Of a stretch of 64,000 nt of DNA, positions 16,707-25,325 are shown piece by piece (positions within the stretch are counted from its first letter, which is position 1; each line of letters begins with the position of its first letter). The notes beneath the pieces were generated by a model, which was given only the letters and a program-made list of their open reading frames with translations, searched no databases and was not told the DNA's origin. The DNA is from Luteimonas sp. ANT-B3E (lineage in GTDB: Bacteria; Pseudomonadota; Gammaproteobacteria; Xanthomonadales; Xanthomonadaceae), in contig LXQJ01000037.1 of the NCBI GenBank assembly GCA_001683895.1, positions 4,633 through 68,632 of the forward strand. Reading direction: 5' to 3'. Position numbers and translations under genes: made by a program.

Positions 16707-17693
16707 TCAGCCGGGCGGCGCGACCGCCCGGCGGCCCTCGGCAAAGAACAGCCAGCGCGCGATGAACGCCGCCAGCCACAGCCCCGTGGTGGCCAGCGCC
16801 AGCGCCACCAGCGGGTTGCTGCGGGCACCCAGCAGCAGCGCGGCGGCCAGCGTCGGCAGGACGACCGCCGCCAGCGTCGCCAGGATCCGGAGTGCAGCTG
16901 CGTGCCGCCGCGCCAGCGCGAAGGCTGGCGCGCGGCTGAGGTAGTAGGCGCCGGACGCGCCGGGTGCCTCGGCGTTCACAGCGCCGAGGCCGGCTGCGAC
17001 GGACGACCGCGGCTGGGTACCCATGCTCGCCACGTCGCCCAAGGTGGCCTCGTCTCTCCCGCGCCCGTTCTCGTACCAGATGACCCACTGCAGCAGCGCC
17101 AGCAGCAGTCCCAGCACCGCCAGCGTCAGCGCCATCATCGCCGGGCCCTTCCCGCCCAGCAGCGCGGTCATCAGCACGAACTGCAGGCCCAGCCCGGTGA
17201 CCAGCGCCGACAGCAGCGTCACTGGCACCACCAGGGGGTGGCGCCACTCCCGCACCTGGCGCTGCGCGACGTGCACCATCATCGCCGCGGCCAAGGTGGC
17301 CAGCGCCAGCAGCGCCAGCACCAGGCCCAGGCACGCCAGCAGCGCGGCGCGTGTCGGTCCCGCCGGGGTCCACAGCAGCAGGCCGCCGATCATCAGAGCC
17401 GGCCATACCGTCAGCATCGCCAGCACGCCCTCGCGCGCCAGCCACGACGTGCGCCAGCGGGTGAGCTCGCGCCAGCTGCGCTGGGCCCGCAGCGCATGTG
17501 CCATCGACGAGAGTATCCCGATCGACGACAGCAGCAAGCCCAGCGCCAGGCTGGCAAGGTGCACGCCCTCCAGCGCGGGCAGCAGTTGCCCGCGCAGCGA
17601 CAGCAGCGCGATCGATACGCCGATCCAGGTCAGCAGGCCGAGGCCGGTCGCTGAAAGCGTGTTCAGGGCGATCACCGGGAGGGCGGGGTGCAT
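16707..17693 (-). CDS. DmsC-like dimethyl sulfoxide reductase anchor subunit, no partner subunits nearby
   Basis: Integral membrane protein of 328 residues with about eight hydrophobic segments, matching the DmsC/NrfD-like anchor of molybdopterin oxidoreductases. The best family mark is WRTSWLAREG near residue 80, after the first two helices. ATG at 17693 is preferred over an upstream GTG because an AGGA ribosome-binding site sits just before it. DmsC anchors DmsAB (molybdopterin and Fe-S subunits) and oxidises quinol, but no such genes are in this window. It stands alone between hemC and an SLC13 permease. The role is therefore uncertain; it may serve an enzyme encoded elsewhere or be a repurposed quinone protein. 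Confidence 0.7.
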   Translation of the reverse strand: MHPALPVIALNTLSATGLGLLTWIGVSIALLSLRGQLLPALEGVHLASLALGLLLSSIGILSSMAHALRAQRSWRELTRWRTSWLAREGVLAMLTVWPALMIGGLLLWTPAGPTRAALLACLGLVLALLALATLAAAMMVHVAQRQVREWRHPLVVPVTLLSALVTGLGLQFVLMTALLGGKGPAMMALTLAVLGLLLALLQWVIWYENGRGRDEATLGDVASMGTQPRSSVAAGLGAVNAEAPGASGAYYLSRAPAFALARRHAAALRILATLAAVVLPTLAAALLLGARSNPLVALALATTGLWLAAFIARWLFFAEGRRAVAPPG

Positions 17694-17801
17694 GACGGTC
17701 CTGGTGGCGGGAGGGCCGCGCGACTGTGCCACGCCATCGCTGCCGCCGGAAGGCGCCGGATGACCGATGCGCCGGCGCGCGGTCGCGTTGCCGGCACGCG
17801 G

Positions 17802-19562
17802 TCAGAACGGGAAATAGCGCGGGATCAGCACCACGGCCATGATCCAGAACAGCAGATTGAGCGGCACGCCGATGCGCAGGAAGTCGTTGAAGCGGTAGCC
17901 GCCGGCGGTGTAGACCATGGTGTTGGTCTGGTACCCCACGGGGGTCGCGAACGACGTCGACGCCGCGAACGCCACTGCGACGAGGAACGGCTTGGTGTCC
18001 ACGCCCATCGCCTCCGCGGTCGCAATCGCGATCGGCACCACCAGCACCGCGGCGGCGTTGTTGCTCATCACCTCGGTCATCACCGCGGTCAGCAGGTAGA
18101 TGGCCGCCAGCGTCGCCACCGGGCCGAACGGCCCGATCACCTGGATCGCCTGCCGGGCGACCCACGCCGCGCCGCCGGAGTTCTGCAGCGCGATGCCCAG
18201 CGGCAGCACGCCCGCCAGCAGCACGATGACGCGCCAGTCGATTGCGGCGTAGGCCTCGTCGGGTTCGAGGCAATTTGTCACGACCAGCGCCACGCCGCCG
18301 AGGATCGCCGCGGCGACGATCGGCATCCAGCCGATCGCGGCCATGCCGATCACCGCCAGCAGCACGGCGATCGACACCGTCGCGCGGCGTGCGTCCACGC
18401 GCATCTGCAGGCGCTTGCCCAGCACGATCATGCCGCGGTCGCTGCGCAGCTCGTCGATCGCGGCGTCGGGTGCGTCGATCAGCAGCACGTCGCCGACCGC
18501 CAGCGGCACCTGGTCCAGAGGCCGGCGGATCGCCAGCCGCTGCCGGTGCAGGCCATGCACGCGTGCGCGATAGGTATGGCCGAAGCGCATCGCCGCCAGG
18601 GTCTGGCCGACCAGATGCGACCCGGGCGCGACCATGACCTCGGCGTGCAGGCGCTCGGTCGCGGTGTCGCCGTCGAGGTCCGAGGCGACCCGGTCGTACG
18701 ACAGGCCGGCGCGCTTGCGCGCAGCCTCCACCGCCAGCCACTCGCCGCGCAGCAGCAGGCGATCCTGCGGCTCCAGCGTGGCGCTCGCGGGCGCCGGTAG
18801 CGCGCGCCGGTCGCGAAGCACCTCCATCACCTCCACCTCGCCCTGCAGCGCCTCAACCGCATCGACGCGCTTGCCGACGACCGACGACTTCGCGCCGACC
18901 ACCAGCTCCACCACGAAGCGCCCCATGTGGCCCTCGCTGTCGATCGCCGGCGTTCCGAGGTCGGGCAGCAGGATATGCCGGGCAAGCATCAGATAGGTCA
19001 CGCCGACGGCGACGAAGATGATCCCCAGCGGCGCGAACTCGAAGATGGTGAAACCCACCCCGCCCGACTGCCGCGCCAGCGAGTCGACCAGCAGGTTGGT
19101 CGAGGTGCCCATCAACGTGCAGACGCCGCCGAACTGGGCCGCGAACGACAGCGGGATCAGGAACTTCGACGGCGCCCAGCGGCGCGCCGTGGCGGCCGCG
19201 ATCACCAGCGGCAGGAACACGGCCACCGCGGCGGTGTTGTTGACGAATGCGGAGATGCCGCCGACCAGGGTCATCATCACCAGCGCGAACAGCCACGGCA
19301 GCTTGATCCGCGCCAGCAGCTCGCCCAGCGTGCGCAGCGCCCCGCTGCGCTGCAGCCCGGCGCTGAGCACGAACATCGCCGCCACCGTCAGCGTCGCCTG
19401 GTTGCTGAAGCCCGACAGCGCCTCGCGCGGCGACACCAGTCCAAGCACCAGCAGGCTGCACAGCACCAGCAGCGCCACCACGTCGACCGGGAGCTTCTCG
19501 GTGACGAACAGGTACAGCGCCCCGGCGAGGACGGCCAGTGTCAGCCACAGGTCCATGCCCAC
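17802..19562 (-). CDS. SLC13 family permease with paired RCK_C (TrkA-C) domains
   Basis: Divalent anion:sodium symporter-type membrane protein of 586 residues. The N-terminal transport half (about 1-190) carries FVNNTAAVAVFLP and GTSTNLLV. Two TrkA-C/RCK_C regulatory domains follow at about 205-380, each ending in phrases such as LEPQDRLLLRGE and LAVGDVLLIDAP. The C-terminal transport half has TEVMSNNAAAVL and SFATPVGYQTNTMVY. The repeated SNN/VNN-T motifs form the substrate and sodium sites. Members move sulfate, dicarboxylates or similar anions; the substrate is not clear here. A GTG at 19562 with GGAAG nine bases upstream is used; ATG at 19556 is an alternative. Confidence 0.88.
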   Translation of the reverse strand: MGMDLWLTLAVLAGALYLFVTEKLPVDVVALLVLCSLLVLGLVSPREALSGFSNQATLTVAAMFVLSAGLQRSGALRTLGELLARIKLPWLFALVMMTLVGGISAFVNNTAAVAVFLPLVIAAATARRWAPSKFLIPLSFAAQFGGVCTLMGTSTNLLVDSLARQSGGVGFTIFEFAPLGIIFVAVGVTYLMLARHILLPDLGTPAIDSEGHMGRFVVELVVGAKSSVVGKRVDAVEALQGEVEVMEVLRDRRALPAPASATLEPQDRLLLRGEWLAVEAARKRAGLSYDRVASDLDGDTATERLHAEVMVAPGSHLVGQTLAAMRFGHTYRARVHGLHRQRLAIRRPLDQVPLAVGDVLLIDAPDAAIDELRSDRGMIVLGKRLQMRVDARRATVSIAVLLAVIGMAAIGWMPIVAAAILGGVALVVTNCLEPDEAYAAIDWRVIVLLAGVLPLGIALQNSGGAAWVARQAIQVIGPFGPVATLAAIYLLTAVMTEVMSNNAAAVLVVPIAIATAEAMGVDTKPFLVAVAFAASTSFATPVGYQTNTMVYTAGGYRFNDFLRIGVPLNLLFWIMAVVLIPRYFPF

Positions 19563-19924
19563 GTCAGCCGGCTTCCGTCGGGGTCAACGGCACCATCCTG
19601 CGGCGCCCGGGCGCCGCGGGGCGCCGGGCGCGATGTCGGCGCGTCGCGCGGGGGCAACGGGCAGGTATGGCGATGGCGGTCAAGCGGAGTCCCAGGGTCG
19701 GTGCGGCGCGACCTTCGCGCCCGCGTGCACCCTAGCGCAGCGCCGTCGTCGTGGCATCAGCGCCCCGCGGCGGGCAGCCGCGCCTGCTTCCACGGAAGGG
19801 GCCGCGACGGCGCCCTCGCGTTCACGGATGTCGTGGCGGCCGCGCGGCAGACTGGCGGCCTGCGTCGCGGCGATGCGATGCTGGCCGCCGGTGCCACCGC
19901 CGACATCTTCCGCACAGGCCCTGC
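19563..19924. promoter_or_regulatory. Divergent intergenic region between SLC13 permease and WYL regulator
   Basis: This 362-bp gap holds the promoters for two divergent genes. A near-perfect inverted repeat with a one-base bulge spans 19603-19631 (arms GCGCCCGGGCGCC and GGCGCCGGGCGC) close to the permease start. No gene, tRNA or clear -35/-10 pair was recognised. Confidence 0.4.
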
Positions 19925-20893
19925 ATGGACCGCTACGAACGCATCCTTTCGCTTCACCGCATCCTCAAGACCGCGCGCTACCCGGTGACGGTCGCCCGGC
20001 TGCGCCAGGAGCTGGACTGTTCGCGGGCCACCGTGTACCGCGACCTGGCGTTCCTGCGCGACGCGCTGATGGCGCCGGTGACCGGCGACGGCGAGGCCGG
20101 GTTCCGCTACCAGCCCGAGGACGGCGGGCGCTTCGAGCTGCCCGGACTGTGGCTGAACTCGGGCGAGCTGCATGCGCTGCTGGCCGCACAGCAGCTGCTG
20201 TCGCGCAGCGGCGGCGGCGTGCTGTCGTCGGCGCTGGCGCCGCTGCAGTCGCGGATCGAGAAGCTGTTGACGGAGCACGCCGCGGGCAAGCGCTGGCCGG
20301 TCGAGCGCGTGCGCGTGATCCCGCACCGCACCCGGCGCATGGACGAGCACGCGTTCCGCATCGTGTGCTCGGCGGTGCTCGAGCGGCAGGTGCTGACGTT
20401 CGAATACCGCGCGCGCTCCACCGACGAGAAGACCCGGCGGATGGTGTCGCCGCAGCGCGTCACCCATTACCGCGACAACTGGTACCTCGACGCGTGGGAC
20501 CACGAGCGCGAGGCGCTGCGCAGTTTCTCCGTCGACCGCATCAACGCCGCCCGCATGCTCGACGAGGTCACGCGCGACATCGACGACCCGGAGCTCGACC
20601 GCCACCTGGCCGGCAGCTACGGCATCTTCTCCGGTCCGCCCAAGGGCGTGGCGACGATCGTGTTCAGCGCCAAGGCCGCGCGCTGGGTCGCCGACGAACA
20701 CTGGCATTCGCAGCAGGAGGGCCGCTACCTGCCCGATGGCCGCTTTGAGCTCAAGGTGCCCTACAGTGCCGCCCGCGAACTGCTGATGGACGTGCTGCAC
20801 TACGGCAGCGACGCCGAGATCCTCGAGCCGCAGTCGCTGCGCGAGCAGGCGCGGACGCTGCTGTCGCTGGCGCTTTCCAACTACGAGCGCTGA
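19925..20893 (+). CDS. HTH and WYL domain transcriptional regulator
   Basis: Transcription factor of 322 residues. An N-terminal winged helix (HTH_11) spans about residues 1-60 with LRQELDCSRATVYRDLAFL. The WYL domain spans about 140-215 and contains FEYRARSTDEKTRRMVSPQR and the WYL-equivalent NWYLDAWDH. A WCX-type C-terminal domain follows (FELKVPYSAARELLMDVLHY). WYL regulators sense nucleotides, DNA ends or other small ligands and often control stress or repair genes; here there is no defence neighbourhood. It is 3 bp upstream of the patatin gene and almost certainly co-transcribed with it. ATG at 19925 begins the HTH directly. Confidence 0.9.
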   Translation: MDRYERILSLHRILKTARYPVTVARLRQELDCSRATVYRDLAFLRDALMAPVTGDGEAGFRYQPEDGGRFELPGLWLNSGELHALLAAQQLLSRSGGGVLSSALAPLQSRIEKLLTEHAAGKRWPVERVRVIPHRTRRMDEHAFRIVCSAVLERQVLTFEYRARSTDEKTRRMVSPQRVTHYRDNWYLDAWDHEREALRSFSVDRINAARMLDEVTRDIDDPELDRHLAGSYGIFSGPPKGVATIVFSAKAARWVADEHWHSQQEGRYLPDGRFELKVPYSAARELLMDVLHYGSDAEILEPQSLREQARTLLSLALSNYER

Positions 20894-20896
20894 GCG

Positions 20897-21799
20897 GTGG
20901 ACCTGCAGGCAGGGCGCGCGCCCACCGCGCGCCGCCAAGTGGCGCTGGCGCTCGGTGCCGGCGGTGCCCGCGGCCTGGCGCAGATCGGCGCGATCCAGGC
21001 GATCGAGGCCCGCGGCATGGAGATCGTCACCATTTCCGGCGCGTCCAGCGGCGCGCTGGTCGGCGGCATCCACGCCGCGGGCCGGTTGCACGAATTCGCA
21101 GAGGTGCTGCAGGGGATGTCGCGCGGTGACTTCCTGCGCCTGCTGGATCCGGTGCTGGCACGCCCCGGCGTCATCGGCGGAAGCCGGCTGGTGGACGCGA
21201 TGCGCGAGGTGGTCGGCGACCCGCTGATCGAAACGCTGCCGATCGCGTTCACCGCGGTGGCGGTCGACATGGAGCGGCAGCGCGAGGTGTGGCTGCGCGA
21301 CGGCCCGCTGTGGGACGCGCTGCGTGCATCGTTCGCGATCCCGGGGCTGTTCACGCCGCACCCGGTGCACGGACGCGACCTCGTCGATGGCGGCCTGTTG
21401 GCGCCGCTGCCGATCACCGCCACCCGGCTGTCGCAGGCGCACTGCCTGATCGCGGTCGACATGCACGGCTGGCCGCGCCGCCCGCCGCGCCCGCACGGCG
21501 ACGCGTCGGGCCCGTCGATCGCCAGCGAGCTGCCCGCGGGCCGGCGTCGGCTGGCGCGCTGGCTGGACCGGCGGCTCGGCAACGATCCCGACGAGATGGG
21601 CTTTGCCGAGACGATGTCGCGCGCGATCGACACCATGCAGGCGCAGATCGCGCGCGTGCAGCTGGCGTTGGACCCGCCCGACATCGTGATCCGCATACCG
21701 CGCGACGTCTGCCAGTTCTATGAGTTCTGGCGCGCGCGCGACCTGATCGTGGTCGGCCGCGACGCCGCCGATCGGGCGCTGGACGAAGCCGGCTGCTAA
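20897..21799 (+). CDS. Patatin-like phospholipase, RssA-like
   Basis: Patatin-family lipid acyl hydrolase of 300 residues with no signal peptide. The oxyanion loop GAGGARGLAQIG is near residue 20. The nucleophile elbow GASSG is near 52, and the catalytic dyad Asp is in LVDGGLLAPLP near 163. All three elements are intact, so it is probably an active serine/aspartate phospholipase. The GTG start lies 3 bp after the WYL regulator stop, with no strong ribosome-binding site, which suggests translational coupling. It converges on the lipocalin gene 19 bp away, and a lipid-binding lipocalin next to a phospholipase suggests a shared theme in membrane-lipid turnover. That link is inference. Confidence 0.88.
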   Translation: MDLQAGRAPTARRQVALALGAGGARGLAQIGAIQAIEARGMEIVTISGASSGALVGGIHAAGRLHEFAEVLQGMSRGDFLRLLDPVLARPGVIGGSRLVDAMREVVGDPLIETLPIAFTAVAVDMERQREVWLRDGPLWDALRASFAIPGLFTPHPVHGRDLVDGGLLAPLPITATRLSQAHCLIAVDMHGWPRRPPRPHGDASGPSIASELPAGRRRLARWLDRRLGNDPDEMGFAETMSRAIDTMQAQIARVQLALDPPDIVIRIPRDVCQFYEFWRARDLIVVGRDAADRALDEAGC

Positions 21800-21818
21800 G
21801 CGCAGCGGACGGTGCGAC

Positions 21819-22418
21819 TCAGGGTTTCTTCGGGTCCGCGAATCCCAGCCGGCCCAGCTGGTCGCGCACCTGCGGTACGCGCCGCAGGTTGTCGGTATCG
21901 ACGCCGTGGCCGGCCATGCGTCGCTCCAGGTCGCGGTACTGCGCGTCGTCCATGACCGGCTCACGCGCGAACACCCACGCCAGCTCGCGGCCGGGATAGT
22001 TGATCAGCGCCCACGAGTAGTCCGGAGCGGTTTCGAGGATCTGGAACTTGGTCGGTATGACGCGGAAGAACCACGTCGTCCAGCGACGGTTGCCGGTGCC
22101 ATCGTTGACCGTGGCGCGTGACTCCAGCGACTTCGCCGGCTCGTCGAAGCCCTCCCGGTAGTCGTAGCGCACGCCGATGTCGCCATCGGGCTGCAGCGTG
22201 TAGGTGTCGGTGCTGGCGACGTGCCCGCGCTCGCCGAAGTACGGCACGTGGGCGATGACGTGCCAGGTTCCCATGAAGCGGGGCAGGTCGACCGGGGTGT
22301 CGGAAACGGATGCGGGCATGGGCTTGGTCGCGCAGGAGGAGAGGAGGGTGGCGGCGGCGGAGACCACGAGGAGCGCGACGAGGTGTCGCGGCCAGTGGCG
22401 GTTGGAGCGGACGGGCAT
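21819..22418 (-). CDS. blc: Lipocalin family lipoprotein (Blc-like)
   Basis: Outer-membrane lipocalin of 199 residues. A lipoprotein signal peptide ends in the lipobox LSSC, so the mature protein starts at a lipid-modified Cys near residue 29. The first conserved lipocalin motif is GTWHVIAHVPYFGERG and the later one is YSWALINYPGRELAWVFAR, as in E. coli Blc and the xanthomonad plant-lipocalin-like proteins. The fold binds fatty acids or lysophospholipids. ATG at 22418 is chosen because it gives a complete signal peptide. It converges on the patatin gene; both could act on lysophospholipid, though the strands differ and this is inference. Confidence 0.9.
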   Translation of the reverse strand: MPVRSNRHWPRHLVALLVVSAAATLLSSCATKPMPASVSDTPVDLPRFMGTWHVIAHVPYFGERGHVASTDTYTLQPDGDIGVRYDYREGFDEPAKSLESRATVNDGTGNRRWTTWFFRVIPTKFQILETAPDYSWALINYPGRELAWVFAREPVMDDAQYRDLERRMAGHGVDTDNLRRVPQVRDQLGRLGFADPKKP

Positions 22419-22586
22419 GCGGATTCCCCTATGGGTGCGGCGCCAGCGTGGTGCAGTGCGGGCGAAGGGCGCGTCAACGCAGGCGTGGGTCGGCGTCGGG
22501 ACCTGGCGTGGAACGCCTGCGTGCGGTGGTCGCATTCCGTGAGATGGCGACGGGAGAAGGCCAGCCCTTTCACCGGAGCCGCCGCC

Positions 22587-22991
22587 ATGCATCCGTCCCT
22601 CAAGCCGCCTGGCTTCCGCGACCCATCTGCGCGTTCCTTCCGCGGTGTGCGCACGCCAGCGCAAGGCGCAAGGTTCCCGCAGTGCGCGCCATCGCGGCAC
22701 GCCGGCGCGCTGCTGCCGCACGCGCTGCAGGCGGCACTGTTCGTTGCAGTGGTGGCGCTGGTGTCGCTACCGCAGGCGCGTTCGTTCAGCGAGACCTTCG
22801 GCTGGCTGCCGTTGTGGCTGCTCGCCATTCCTTCGACGGCGTGGCTGGCGCTGTGGGCGGCGTCGCGTTTCGGCGATGCGGAGGAGGCGCGCATGGCGCG
22901 CGCACCGCGGCGCCAGCGCATCGACGCGTCGCTGCCGCGGACCCGCGCCGCAGCCGGCGCACGGCGGTCGGGACACCGCGCCGCGGCCTGA
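22587..22991 (+). CDS. Small hypothetical membrane protein
   Basis: Predicted protein of 134 residues, not assigned to a named family. A GGAG ribosome-binding site precedes the ATG at a suitable distance. Two hydrophobic segments are visible, roughly residues 44-64 (ALQAALFVAVVALVSL) and 73-92 (GWLPLWLLAIPSTAWLALWA), joined by a short loop. An Arg-rich basic tail makes up the last 35 residues, predicted cytoplasmic. Codon position GC bias fits a real gene. Nothing in the neighbours (lipocalin on the other strand, S9 peptidase 72 bp downstream) suggests a job. Confidence 0.55.
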   Translation: MHPSLKPPGFRDPSARSFRGVRTPAQGARFPQCAPSRHAGALLPHALQAALFVAVVALVSLPQARSFSETFGWLPLWLLAIPSTAWLALWAASRFGDAEEARMARAPRRQRIDASLPRTRAAAGARRSGHRAAA

Positions 22992-23063
22992 CTTCCGGCC
23001 CGCGGAGCGATGCGAACCCTGTGCTAGCGTGGCCGCCCACGTCAAAAACACCGGATATCGTCC

Positions 23064-25235
23064 ATGCCGAAGCTGTCGCACGCCTTCCTGCTTGCCGGAC
23101 TCGCCGCCGGCATCGCCCTGGACACCCACGCGCAGACGCAGGAGACGACGATGCCGGACCCGTACCAGTGGCTCGAGGCGGTCGAGGACCCGAAGGCGCT
23201 GGACTGGGTGCGCGCGCAGAACGCGAAGGCCGAGGCGGAGCTGGCGTCGACCGACGCGTTCCGGCGTCTGGAGGCCCAGATCCTCGCGATCCTCGATTCC
23301 GACGCCAGGATCCCGGGTGTGGAGAAGATCGGCGACTACTACTACAACTTCTGGCGCGACAAGGACAACGAGCGCGGCCTGTGGCGGCGCACCACGCTCG
23401 AGGAGTACCGCAAGCCGCAGCCGCTCTGGGAGACGCTGCTCGACCTGGACGCGCTGAACGCCGCCGAGGGTGAGAACTGGGTCTGGCACGGCGCCAGCTG
23501 CCTGCGCCCCGCGACCGCGGCCGATCCCTATGAGCGATGCCTGCTCGCGCTGTCGCGCGGCGGCGCCGATGCCGACGTGACCCGCGAGTTTGACCTGTCG
23601 ACGAAAGACTGGGTCGAGGGCGGTTTCTTCCGCGACGAGGCCAAGGGCGCGCTGACCTGGATCGACCGCGACCGCGTCTACGCCTACACCGACTTCGGCG
23701 ATGGCACGATGACCGGGTCCGGCTATCCGCGCATCGTCAAGGAGTGGACGCGCGGCACGCCGATGGCCTCGGCGAAGGTGGTGTACGAGGGCGTCCCCGA
23801 CGATATGTACATCGCCGCCATGCACGACGACAGCCGGGGCTTCGAGCGCGACTTCGTCAGCCGCACGCTCGCGTTCTACAACGACGAGCTGTACCTGCGT
23901 GGCACCGACGGACGGCTGGCCAAGGTCGACGTGCCCAACTCGGTCAACAAGGGCGTGGTGCGCGACTGGCTGACGCTGGAGCTGCGCGAGCCGTGGACCG
24001 TGGCTGGCCGCGAATATGCTGCCGGCTCGCTGCTGGTGGCGAAGTTCGACGAGTTCATGGCCGGTGGCCGCGAGCTGCAGGTGCTGTTCGAGCCGACCGA
24101 CACGACCTCGCTGGTCGGCGCCACCTGGACGCGCAACCACGTCGTGCTGAATGTCCTCGACGACGTCAAGAGCCGGCTCACCGTGCTCACGCCGGGTGCC
24201 GACGGCTGGAGCACCGGCGACTTCGCCGGCGCGCCGACCATCGGCACGCTGTCGGTGTCAGCGGTCGACGGCGACGACAGCGACGCGGTGTGGCTGGTGG
24301 CGACTGACTACCTGACGCCAAGCACGCTCGCGATCGCCGAGGTTGGCTCCGGCCGCCCGCCGGAGGTGCTGAAGACGATGCCGACCTTCTTCGACGCGTC
24401 GAAGCACGCGATCGAGCAGCACTTCGCGACTTCGAAGGACGGCACCCGGGTGCCGTACTTCCTCGTGCGGCCCAAGGACATGGCCAGCGATGGCAGCAAC
24501 CCGACGCTGCTGTACGGCTACGGCGGCTTCGAGATCTCGCTGACGCCGGGCTACTCCGGCGGCGTCGGCAAGGGCTGGCTCGAGCAGGGGGGTGCGTATG
24601 CGGTCGCCAACATCCGCGGTGGCGGCGAGTACGGCCCGCGCTGGCACCAGGCCGCGCTCAAGGCCAACCGCGGCCGCGCCTACGAGGATTTCGCCGCGGT
24701 CGCGCAGGACCTGGTCGCGCGCAAGGTCACCTCGCCGGCGCACCTCGGCATCCAGGGCGGCAGCAACGGCGGCCTGCTCACCGGCAACATGCTGGCGCAA
24801 TACCCGGCGCTGTTCGGTGCGGTGATCGTGCAGGTACCGCTGCTGGACATGCAGCGCTACCACAAGCTGCTCGCGGGCGCGTCGTGGATGGCCGAGTACG
24901 GCAACCCCGACAAGCCCGAGGAGTGGGCGTACATCCGTACGTTCTCTCCGTACCACCTGGTCGAGGCCGATGGCACGTATCCGCCGACGCTGTTCATGAC
25001 GTCGACCCGCGACGACCGCGTGCACCCCGGCCACGCGCGCAAGATGATGGCGAAGATGTCGGAGATGGGGCACGACGTGCGCTACTACGAGAACATCGAG
25101 GGCGGCCACGGCGGCGCCGCCAACAACCGCCAGTCGGCGCACATGAACGCGCTGGCCTACACCTTCCTATGGCAGCAGCTTCGCGGGGACGCCGCCCCTG
25201 CATCCGCGACCGCTGCCGACGCTTCCGCGGACTGA
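23064..25235 (+). CDS. Exported prolyl oligopeptidase (S9A family)
   Basis: Serine peptidase of 723 residues with a signal peptide ending THAQTQ, so probably periplasmic. The N-terminal beta-propeller begins at PDPYQWLEAVEDP and covers about 30-430. The alpha/beta hydrolase domain carries the nucleophile Ser567 in GGSNGG, the Asp pair 650-651 in TRDDRVHP and His682 in GGHGG. It would cleave after proline in short peptides. A second S9 peptidase follows 90 bp downstream on the same strand, giving a tandem pair of exported oligopeptidases that is common in xanthomonads living on peptides. Family and catalytic residues are clear. Confidence 0.93.
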   Translation: MPKLSHAFLLAGLAAGIALDTHAQTQETTMPDPYQWLEAVEDPKALDWVRAQNAKAEAELASTDAFRRLEAQILAILDSDARIPGVEKIGDYYYNFWRDKDNERGLWRRTTLEEYRKPQPLWETLLDLDALNAAEGENWVWHGASCLRPATAADPYERCLLALSRGGADADVTREFDLSTKDWVEGGFFRDEAKGALTWIDRDRVYAYTDFGDGTMTGSGYPRIVKEWTRGTPMASAKVVYEGVPDDMYIAAMHDDSRGFERDFVSRTLAFYNDELYLRGTDGRLAKVDVPNSVNKGVVRDWLTLELREPWTVAGREYAAGSLLVAKFDEFMAGGRELQVLFEPTDTTSLVGATWTRNHVVLNVLDDVKSRLTVLTPGADGWSTGDFAGAPTIGTLSVSAVDGDDSDAVWLVATDYLTPSTLAIAEVGSGRPPEVLKTMPTFFDASKHAIEQHFATSKDGTRVPYFLVRPKDMASDGSNPTLLYGYGGFEISLTPGYSGGVGKGWLEQGGAYAVANIRGGGEYGPRWHQAALKANRGRAYEDFAAVAQDLVARKVTSPAHLGIQGGSNGGLLTGNMLAQYPALFGAVIVQVPLLDMQRYHKLLAGASWMAEYGNPDKPEEWAYIRTFSPYHLVEADGTYPPTLFMTSTRDDRVHPGHARKMMAKMSEMGHDVRYYENIEGGHGGAANNRQSAHMNALAYTFLWQQLRGDAAPASATAADASAD

Positions 25236-25325
25236 CGTCCACGCATGCGTGCCCGCGCGGCGCTGTAGCCGCGCGCGCGGAGCGCGCACCACCGCACACC
25301 CCCGCAGCCGCGCCACGCATCCCGG

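Noticed and set aside
14866-18741. A 1291-codon open frame on the minus strand across algR, hemC and neighbouring genes
   Set aside because: It is antisense to well-supported genes and its translation is Arg/Ala/His-rich low complexity with no domain. Such long frames arise from the strong third-position GC bias.
25254-25275. An 8-bp GC hairpin between the two S9 peptidase genes as terminator
   Set aside because: The stem is short, there is no T-tract, and such GC hairpins are frequent by chance here.
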